64,000 nucleotides of DNA from Massilia sp. ZL223 (GTDB lineage: Bacteria; Pseudomonadota; Gammaproteobacteria; Burkholderiales; Burkholderiaceae_D). This document shows, one piece after another, positions 57,647 to 64,000 of the stretch (positions are counted from its first letter, which is position 1; the number at the start of each line of letters is the position of its first letter). Under the pieces are notes generated by a model. It saw only the letters and a list, made by a program, of their open reading frames with translations. It made no database searches and was not told where the DNA came from. The stretch is taken from assembly GCF_018119395.1 (NCBI RefSeq), contig NZ_JAGPWD010000020.1, positions 33,122-97,121 of the forward strand, written 5' to 3'. The position numbers and the translations under genes are program-made.

Positions 57647-58519
57647 TCACTTCCCGCCCGGCTGCTTGAAGTACTTGAAGAACTCCGAGTTCGGATCCAT
57701 CACCAGCACGTCGTTGCGATCCTTGAAGCTGGCGCGATACGCCTCCAGCGAGCGATAGAACTTCGCGAACTCCGGATTCTTGCCAAACGCATCCGCATAA
57801 ATCGCGGTCGCCTTCGCATCGCCGTCACCCTTGATCTTCTCCGCCTCGCGGAAGGCCTCGGCGATGATCACGGTACGCTGGCGGTCCGCATCCGCGCGGA
57901 TCTGCTCGGACTCGGCGGCGCCGGTCGAGCGCAGCTCGTTGGCCACCCGCACGCGCTCGGCGCGCATGCGCTCGTACACGGAGTTGTTGATCTGCTCGAT
58001 GTAGTCCACGCGCTTCAGGCGCACGTCGACGATGCCGACGCCGATCTCCTTGGCTTCGGCCACCACCTTCTGCTGCACCGCCGCCATCACGGCGCCGCGC
58101 TCGCCCGAGATCACTTCGCGCACGGTGCGCTTGGTGATTTCGTCGTTCAGGGCCGCCTTGATGATCTGCGACATGCGGTCGCGGGCGCGGCTTTCGTCGC
58201 CGGTGAAGCTGATGTAGTACAGGCGCGGGTCGACGATGCGCCACTTGACGAAGGCATCCACCAGGATGTTCTTCTTCTCGGCCGTGATGAAGCGGTCGGC
58301 GTCAGGCGTATCGAGCGTCAGGATGCGCTTGTCCAGGTAGATCACATTCTGGAACGGCGGCGGCAGCTTGAAGTGCAGGCCCGGCTCGGTGATCACGTCG
58401 CGCACCTGGCCCAGGGCGAAGACGATGGCGAAACGGCGCTGGTCGACCACGAACACCGTGGACGACAGCAGCATCAGGGCAATAAAGCCCGCCACGAAAA
58501 GGGTTACGAGGCGGTTCAT
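57647..58519 (-). CDS. hflC: protease modulator HflC
   Basis: Inner membrane SPFH protein of 290 residues that forms the HflKC ring around FtsH. A single N-terminal transmembrane helix (LVTLFVAGFIALMLLSS) is followed by VVDQRRFAIVFALGQV and the SPFH body with GERGAVMAAVQQKV. Its ATG shares one base with the hflK stop (TAATG), so translation is coupled. Confidence 0.97.
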   Translation of the reverse strand: MNRLVTLFVAGFIALMLLSSTVFVVDQRRFAIVFALGQVRDVITEPGLHFKLPPPFQNVIYLDKRILTLDTPDADRFITAEKKNILVDAFVKWRIVDPRLYYISFTGDESRARDRMSQIIKAALNDEITKRTVREVISGERGAVMAAVQQKVVAEAKEIGVGIVDVRLKRVDYIEQINNSVYERMRAERVRVANELRSTGAAESEQIRADADRQRTVIIAEAFREAEKIKGDGDAKATAIYADAFGKNPEFAKFYRSLEAYRASFKDRNDVLVMDPNSEFFKYFKQPGGK

Positions 58520-59769
58520 TAACGGCTCTCCCGGTCACGTGAGGAATCGCGGCTGCGCTCGTCGCGCTGGCGTGCCGAGTCCATGGCTTGGGTCACTTCC
58601 GGCGTCGGCTGCTGCGGCTGCTGCATCTGCACCGGGCCGGACTTGCCGCCCACGGCGGCGTCGTTGACGGCGCTCTGCGCCAGCAGCTTGTCCAGCGGCA
58701 GGTAGATCATGCCGTTGTTGTTGCGCGTGTCGACCATGACCTTGGTGGTATTGGTGAAGATCTGCTGCATGGTGTCGATGTACATGCGGTCGCGGGTCAC
58801 GCCCGGCGCCTTGCCGTAGGCGGCCACCACCTGGTTGAAGCGCGAGGCGTTACCGGTCGCGTTTTCCACCACCATCGAGCGGTAGGCTTCGGCGTCCTGC
58901 TGCAGGCGGAAGGCCTGGCCGCGCGCCTGCGGGATCACCTGGTTGGCATAGGCCTCGCCTTCGTTGCGGGCGCGGGCGCGGTCCTGGCCGGCGCGCACGG
59001 CGTCGTCGAAGGCGCTCTGCACCTGCTCCGGCGGCTGCACCGCCTGCATGGTCACGTTGGTGATCAAGGCGCCCAGGGCGTAGCGGTCCACCATCTTCTG
59101 CATCATCTGGTGCACGTCGACGGCAACCTTCTCGCGGCCCTCGTACAGGACGAAGTCCATCTTGTTCTTGCCGACCACTTCGCGGATGGCCGTCTCGGCC
59201 ACCTGGCGCACGGTGTCGTCCTGGTCGCGGTTGTTGTACAGCCACGAGACCGGGTCCTTCAGCGTGTACTGCACCGCGAACTGGATGTCGATGATGTTCT
59301 CGTCGTCGGTCAGCATCAGCGCTTCTTGCGGCTGCTTGTTGCGCACGTTGGCGCGGTAGCCGATCTCGGCGGTGCGGATCTGCGAGACGTTCACGGTCTC
59401 GTGCGCCTGGAACGGATACGGCCAGCGCCAGTTGAAACCCGGCGTGGTGGTGTGGCTCAGCTTGCCGAAGGTGGTGACCACGCCGGTCTGGCCTTCCTGC
59501 ACGATGAAGGCGCCGCTCGCCAGCCAGATCAGGCCGACGATCACGGCGACCACGCCGAAGGTCACGCTGGCGCCGCGCATGTCGCCGCGGCCGGGCGCGC
59601 CGTTGTCGCCGCCGCCATTGCCGCGGTTACCGAACATGCGGTTCAGGCGGGCGTTGAAGTCGCGCCAGAGTTGATCGAGGTCGGGCGGTCCCTCGCCCGG
59701 ACGGCGGCCCTCCTGGGCCTTGCGGTCGTCGTCGGGATTGCGGCCCCAACGCGGATCGTTCAGCGACAT
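58519..59769 (-). CDS. hflK: FtsH protease activity modulator HflK
   Basis: Partner of HflC, 416 residues. The cytosolic N-terminus MSLNDPRWGRNPDDD is glycine-rich up to RMFGNRGNGGG, then comes one transmembrane helix (about residues 75-95) and the SPFH domain with VQEGQTGVVTTFGK. The C-terminal tail is rich in Gln, Pro, Arg and Ser. The start at 59769 matches the family; the longer frame is not used. Overlaps hflC. Confidence 0.97.
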   Translation of the reverse strand: MSLNDPRWGRNPDDDRKAQEGRRPGEGPPDLDQLWRDFNARLNRMFGNRGNGGGDNGAPGRGDMRGASVTFGVVAVIVGLIWLASGAFIVQEGQTGVVTTFGKLSHTTTPGFNWRWPYPFQAHETVNVSQIRTAEIGYRANVRNKQPQEALMLTDDENIIDIQFAVQYTLKDPVSWLYNNRDQDDTVRQVAETAIREVVGKNKMDFVLYEGREKVAVDVHQMMQKMVDRYALGALITNVTMQAVQPPEQVQSAFDDAVRAGQDRARARNEGEAYANQVIPQARGQAFRLQQDAEAYRSMVVENATGNASRFNQVVAAYGKAPGVTRDRMYIDTMQQIFTNTTKVMVDTRNNNGMIYLPLDKLLAQSAVNDAAVGGKSGPVQMQQPQQPTPEVTQAMDSARQRDERSRDSSRDRESR

Positions 59770-59808
59770 TTTGATGCCGAAACGTTTTAGTAAAGAAACA
59801 AGCATAGG

Positions 59809-61032
59809 CTAGTGTGGCCCGTGATGGGTGGAAGTTGGCATATTGTCGGCAGGACCGCCCAGGGGACCGCCCACCGACGGTTCTCCCTGTGCGAAATTCA
59901 GTACGGAGTCCTGCGCTTCGTTTTGTTGCTGCCCGGGTTCGGCCAGCGCCGCCTCGACGATGGCGTCGCGCAGCAGGTCGAGCCCTGCGCCCGTATGGGC
60001 GCTGATGAAAACGCGGCTGATCTTATCATATTCATCACGCTCGACCCCAGGTTCCAGCCCGGCCGCGTCGATCTTGTTCCAGACCAGGATCTGGGGAACG
60101 TGATCGGCGCCGATCTCGCGCAGCACCTCGTTGACCTGCTCGATCTGCTCCATGCGCACCGGCGAATTGCCGTCGACCACGTGCAGCAGCAGGTCGGCAT
60201 GGATGGTTTCTTCCAGGGTGGCGCGGAATGCGGCCACCAGCTGGTGCGGCAGTTCGCGCACGAAACCGACGGTGTCGGAGATGACCACGCTGCCGACCTC
60301 GTCGCCGAGGTAGAGGCGGCGGCTGGTGGTGTCCAGGGTCGCGAACAGCTGGTTCGCGACGTAGACGCCGGCCTTGGTGAGGGTGTTGAACAGGGTCGAC
60401 TTGCCGGCGTTGGTATAGCCGACCAGCGACACCGAGAAGGTCTGGTTGCGCCCGCGCGCGCGGCGCTGAGTCTCGTGCTGCTTGCGCAGCTTGGTCAGGC
60501 GGGTACGCAGCATCTTGACGCGCTCGCCGATCAGGCGGCGGTCGGTCTCGAGCTGGGTTTCACCCGGGCCGCGCAGGCCGATACCGCCCTTCTGGCGCTC
60601 CAGGTGGGTCCAGCCGCGGATCAGGCGCGTAGCCAGGTGCTGCAGCTGGGCCAGTTCCACCTGCAGCTTGCCCTCGTGGCTCTTGGCGCGCTGGGCGAAG
60701 ATATCGAGGATCAGGCTGGTGCGGTCGACCACCCGGATTTCCAGGCGGCGTTCCAGGTTGCGCTGCTGGGCGGGCGACAGCGCGTGGTTGAAGATGACGA
60801 TGTCGATACGCTCGGCCTTGCAGGCCATGGCGATTTCGTCGGCCTTGCCGCTGCCGACGAAGTGGGCGGGGTCGGGGCTGGCGCGCTTCGCCGTGATCGT
60901 GGTGATCGGGTCGGCGCCGGCGGAACGCGCAAGCAGCGACAGCTCTTCCAGGCTGGCATTGAAATCGCCAGCACCAAAATCGATGCCGACCAGCGCTGCG
61001 CGCATGGTGGGAGTGCCGGGGGCGTCAGCCAT
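59809..61032 (-). CDS. hflX: GTPase HflX
   Basis: Ribosome-splitting GTPase of 407 residues. The N-terminal HflX domain has GSGKADEIAMACKAERIDIVIF shared across relatives, followed by the linker RGPGETQLETDRR. The G domain has VSLVGYTNAGKSTLFN, DTVGFVRELPHQLV and NKID. Acts on stalled ribosomes under stress. Located two bases after hfq in the order hfq-hflX-hflK-hflC. Confidence 0.97.
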   Translation of the reverse strand: MADAPGTPTMRAALVGIDFGAGDFNASLEELSLLARSAGADPITTITAKRASPDPAHFVGSGKADEIAMACKAERIDIVIFNHALSPAQQRNLERRLEIRVVDRTSLILDIFAQRAKSHEGKLQVELAQLQHLATRLIRGWTHLERQKGGIGLRGPGETQLETDRRLIGERVKMLRTRLTKLRKQHETQRRARGRNQTFSVSLVGYTNAGKSTLFNTLTKAGVYVANQLFATLDTTSRRLYLGDEVGSVVISDTVGFVRELPHQLVAAFRATLEETIHADLLLHVVDGNSPVRMEQIEQVNEVLREIGADHVPQILVWNKIDAAGLEPGVERDEYDKISRVFISAHTGAGLDLLRDAIVEAALAEPGQQQNEAQDSVLNFAQGEPSVGGPLGGPADNMPTSTHHGPH

Positions 61033-61034
61033 CC

Positions 61035-61271
61035 TTACTCGGCTTCGGAGTCGAGGTTAAGGTTGACGGCACGGGCCGGCACGACGGTGGAAATAGCATG
61101 CTTGTAGACCATCTGGGTCACGGTATTACGAAGCAGGACGACGTACTGGTCGAAGGACTCGATATGGCCCTGCAGCTTGATGCCGTTGACCAGGTAGATG
61201 GAGACGGGGACGTGCTCCTTGCGCAAGGCGTTCAGGAATGGGTCTTGTAACAATTGCCCTTTGTTGCTCAT
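61035..61271 (-). CDS. hfq: RNA chaperone Hfq
   Basis: Sm-like hexameric RNA chaperone of 78 residues that pairs small RNAs with mRNAs. The Sm1 motif begins at [17 protein letters not shown] and includes [14 protein letters not shown]; Sm2 is seen as [11 protein letters not shown]. The start at 61271 gives the typical [14 protein letters not shown]. The 141 bases upstream hold TTGACA on the minus strand (61334-61329), a possible -35 of an hfq promoter, so hfq may have its own promoter after der. Confidence 0.98.
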   Translation of the reverse strand: MSNKGQLLQDPFLNALRKEHVPVSIYLVNGIKLQGHIESFDQYVVLLRNTVTQMVYKHAISTVVPARAVNLNLDSEAE

Positions 61272-61412
61272 AACAGCTCCGTAATGTTGTTGTAGTTTAA
61301 AAATTGTGGCGATTTGCCGGATTTCAAGTGTCAAGGCGACATTCCGCTGTGGCGAATGAAAAGCCCTAAGCTACTGTAACCTGTTTTGCCACTTTTTGTC
61401 GTACTGCTACGG

Positions 61413-62756
61413 TTATTTCTGTTCCTTGGCAAACGGGTTCTTCCCGCTCTTCAGTTCGATGCGCAGCGGGGTCCCGACGAGGTTGAACGTATCGCGGAAA
61501 TGTTTCTCCAAGTAACGTTTGTACGGCTCGGTGACACCTTCCAGCGCATTGCCGTGGATGACGATAATCGGCGGATTCTGGCCGCCCTGGTGCGCATAGC
61601 GCATCTTGGGACGGATGCTGCCCTTGCGCTTGGGCTCCTGCTTCTCGATGGCTTCCTGCAGGGCGCGGGTAAGCTTCGGCGTCGACAGGTTGGTGGTGGC
61701 GGCCTTGTAGGCGCCCTCGACCGATTTCATCATTTGCGGAATGCCGGTGCCCTTCAGCGCCGAGATGAAATGGGTCTTGGCGAAGCCCAGGAAGTCGAGC
61801 TTGCGGTCGAGGTCGATCTTGACCTGGTCGCGCTGGTGCGACTGCAGGCCGTCCCACTTGTTGACCACGACCACGAGCGCCCTGCCCGCCTCCAGGATGA
61901 AGCCGGCGATGTGGGCATCTTGCTCGGAAATGTCCTGCTGCGCATCCAGCAGAAGGATGACCACGTTGGCGTCCGAGATCGACTGCATCGTCTTGACCAC
62001 CGAGAATTTCTCGATGGCTTCGAAGATCTTGCCGCGGCGGCGGATGCCGGCGGTGTCGATCAGGGTGTATTTCTTGCCGTCGCGCTCGAACGGCACTTCG
62101 ATCGAGTCGCGGGTGGTGCCCGGCATGTCGAAGGCGATCACGCGCTGCTCGCCGACCAGGGTGTTGATCAGGGTCGACTTGCCCACGTTCGGGCGGCCGA
62201 CGATGGCGATCTTGATGCCGTGGTCCGGGTGTTCCGGTTCCTCTTCCTCGTCCGGGCGGTCGGCGAAGGCGATGTCGAGCGCCTCGCGCACCAGGTCGTG
62301 CACGCCGTCGCCGTGGGCGGCGGAGATCACGTAGGGATCGCCCAGGCCCAGCTCGTAGAAGTCGGCGGTCACGGAGGTGTACTTCATGCCCTCCGACTTA
62401 TTGACTACGAGCATGACCTTGCGGCCGGCCTTGCGCAGGTAATCGGTGATGGTCTTGTCGTGCGGCGTCAGGCCCTGGCGGCCGTCGACGATGAACACGA
62501 CCACGTCGGCTTCGGCGACGGCCTGGCGCGTCTGCAGCGCCATTTCGTGCATGATGCCTTCCTTGGCGACCGGTTCGAAACCGCCCGTGTCGATGACCAG
62601 GAAAGGACGGTCCCCGATCCGGCCTTCGCCGTAGTGACGGTCGCGGGTGAGACCAGGGAGGTCGGCCACGAGCGCGTCGCGCGAACGGGTCAGGCGATTG
62701 AACAGGGTCGATTTCCCGACGTTGGGACGACCTACGAGTGCGATTACCGGCTTCAT
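61413..62756 (-). CDS. der: ribosome biogenesis GTPase Der
   Basis: Double-GTPase of 447 residues needed for 50S subunit assembly. Two G domains each with [10 protein letters not shown] are visible (residues about 8-15 and 190-197), with DTGGF and DTAGIRR switches and the KH-like domain at the C-terminus. Ribosome-bound at high salt in known relatives. Nine bases separate it from bamB, so the two are probably co-transcribed. Confidence 0.98.
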   Translation of the reverse strand: MKPVIALVGRPNVGKSTLFNRLTRSRDALVADLPGLTRDRHYGEGRIGDRPFLVIDTGGFEPVAKEGIMHEMALQTRQAVAEADVVVFIVDGRQGLTPHDKTITDYLRKAGRKVMLVVNKSEGMKYTSVTADFYELGLGDPYVISAAHGDGVHDLVREALDIAFADRPDEEEEPEHPDHGIKIAIVGRPNVGKSTLINTLVGEQRVIAFDMPGTTRDSIEVPFERDGKKYTLIDTAGIRRRGKIFEAIEKFSVVKTMQSISDANVVILLLDAQQDISEQDAHIAGFILEAGRALVVVVNKWDGLQSHQRDQVKIDLDRKLDFLGFAKTHFISALKGTGIPQMMKSVEGAYKAATTNLSTPKLTRALQEAIEKQEPKRKGSIRPKMRYAHQGGQNPPIIVIHGNALEGVTEPYKRYLEKHFRDTFNLVGTPLRIELKSGKNPFAKEQK

Positions 62757-62765
62757 GTACTTATT

Positions 62766-63920
62766 CTATTCGACCGCGATGGCGGTCACAGTTCCGTTTT
62801 GTGTTTGAAAAATCAGGTTCGAGCCGGCAACCAGCGGCGAACCCACGATGGGGCTGCCGTCGGTGGCGGCGCGCGCCAGGAAATTGCCGTCCTCGCGAGA
62901 CAGGAAGTGCACGATGCCTTCGTAGTCGCCGACGGCCACCGCGCGGCCATACGACACGGGGGTCGAAAGGCGGCGGAAGGACAGCTTGTCGTTCTTCCAG
63001 CTCGACGAGCCGGTGTCGCGCGTGAACGCGTGCAGCGCGCCCTTGTCGTCGGCGGCGAAGACGAAGCGCTGGTCGACGGCCACGCCCACTTCGGACGACA
63101 GGTCGCGGTTCCAGCGCGGCGCGCCGGTGACCACGTCGTAGCAGCCCACGCGGCCCTGGTAGGACACGGCGCAGACGTCGTTCTCGAACAGCACCGGGGC
63201 GCCGCCGATGTCGGTCACGCGCTCCAGTTCGGTCGCGCCGCGCGACACGCCGACTTCGACGTCCCAGCGCGGTGCGCCGGTAGCCAGGATCAGCGAGGAC
63301 AGCTTGCCGCCCGGCTGGGCGACGATGACGTCGTTGCCGGCCACGATCATGCCCGGCGCGTTACGCAGGGTAAGCGGCGGAGCGATCTTTTGCACGGTCC
63401 ACTTCTTGTCGCCGTTCCTGGCGTCCAGGCCGACGATGCGGTTGTCGAGCGAGCGCGCCACCACGACGCCCTGGCTTACCACCGGGGCCGACAGCAGTTC
63501 GCTCGACAGCTGGGTCTTCCAGACGGCCTTGCCGTCCATGTCGAAGGCCAGCAGCTGGCCATCTTCGCCGCCGACCACGATCAGGTTGCCGTCGGTGCCG
63601 ACGCCCGCGGTCAGGCCGGTGCCGGCCTTGATGCGCCACAGCACGTTGCCGCTGGTCGCTTCGACGCGCGCGATGTCGCCGTCGCCGCCGGCCACCACCA
63701 CGGTGTTGCCGGTCAGCGCGGGCGAGAACTGGTAGCCGCGCGCCTTGCCGATGTCGAGCTTCCATGCGGTGCGCACGGCCATCGAGCCCTTCAGCTCCAC
63801 CAGCTTGGCCGGCTGGTCGCCCTTCGGCTTCGATGCGAACGGGTTGAGCGAGTTTAAGGTCGAGCAGCCCGTCATCAGGGCCAGCACACCAACACCAACG
63901 AGCTTCCTGCTAATACGCAT
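62766..63920 (-). CDS. bamB: outer membrane assembly factor BamB
   Basis: Outer membrane lipoprotein of the BAM complex, 384 residues. The signal ends in LALMTGCSTL, with lipobox cysteine at 19. An eight-bladed beta-propeller follows; repeated segments GDGDIARVEATSGNVLW, GEDGQLLAFDMDGKAVW and LDARNGDKKW are PQQ-like blades. It works with BamA in inserting beta-barrel proteins. It is upstream of der, as in many Proteobacteria. Confidence 0.97.
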   Translation of the reverse strand: MRISRKLVGVGVLALMTGCSTLNSLNPFASKPKGDQPAKLVELKGSMAVRTAWKLDIGKARGYQFSPALTGNTVVVAGGDGDIARVEATSGNVLWRIKAGTGLTAGVGTDGNLIVVGGEDGQLLAFDMDGKAVWKTQLSSELLSAPVVSQGVVVARSLDNRIVGLDARNGDKKWTVQKIAPPLTLRNAPGMIVAGNDVIVAQPGGKLSSLILATGAPRWDVEVGVSRGATELERVTDIGGAPVLFENDVCAVSYQGRVGCYDVVTGAPRWNRDLSSEVGVAVDQRFVFAADDKGALHAFTRDTGSSSWKNDKLSFRRLSTPVSYGRAVAVGDYEGIVHFLSREDGNFLARAATDGSPIVGSPLVAGSNLIFQTQNGTVTAIAVE

Positions 63921-63926
63921 ATTCTT

Positions 63927-64000
<74 letters not shown>

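Overview
The window looks like a chromosomal segment of a GC-rich betaproteobacterium of the family Oxalobacteraceae, probably of the Massilia/Telluria/Duganella type. This is inferred from gene order and content: an iscR-iscS-iscU-iscA-hscB cluster, a bamB-der-hfq-hflX-hflK-hflC-hisZ-purA block in the order usual for Betaproteobacteria, and many secreted hydrolases and PAS-type hybrid kinases. Nearly all of the DNA is coding. I see no prophage, integrase, transposase or CRISPR array. The window ends in a 38-base run of G that is almost certainly a sequence artefact.

Region by region. 1-2.9 kb holds the Fe-S assembly operon on the minus strand, with an IscR operator upstream of iscR. 3.0-7.8 kb holds a uracil-DNA-glycosylase-like protein with an altered motif A, a CBS protein, a maiA/fumarylacetoacetate hydrolase pair with a divergent LysR gene, and a ChaC-like protein. 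8.0-11.1 kb has a cytochrome P450 coupled to a NadR-like kinase, opposite an AraC-type gene. 12.7-18.8 kb has a radical SAM gene overlapped by a near-consensus LexA box, a DTW tRNA-modification gene and a three-gene MFS/HlyD/NodT efflux pump. 19-21.6 kb encodes a secreted alpha/beta hydrolase and a lipase. 21.6-28 kb is a signalling block: a bacteriophytochrome kinase and its response regulator between two hybrid kinases. 28.3-38.9 kb is accessory metabolism: HNH protein, BigR-like ArsR with two YeeE/YedE proteins, amidase, AraC/VOC pair, arylamine N-acetyltransferase, OYE-type flavoenzyme/RidA pair, LysR and MocR regulators, and a rhodanese.

39-47.2 kb contains three identical tRNA-Asn(GTT) genes, each with its own promoter and terminator. 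Between them lie purT, an SPFH/Arc pair with a perfect palindromic operator, a Fur-box TonB receptor with a PepSY protein, an alpha/beta hydrolase and a small membrane protein. 47.2-54.1 kb has an aromatic/aspartate aminotransferase divergent from uvrB, an orphan RES-domain toxin-like gene, a PAS hybrid kinase and a MarC protein. 54.2-63.9 kb is the conserved housekeeping block (phosphoribosyltransferase, purA, hisZ, hflC, hflK, hflX, hfq, der, bamB).

A family of roughly 100-bp imperfect palindromes, each arm itself a hairpin, occurs four times complete and once as a half copy, always between genes. Function calls rest on motifs read by eye and on conserved gene order; no database search was run.
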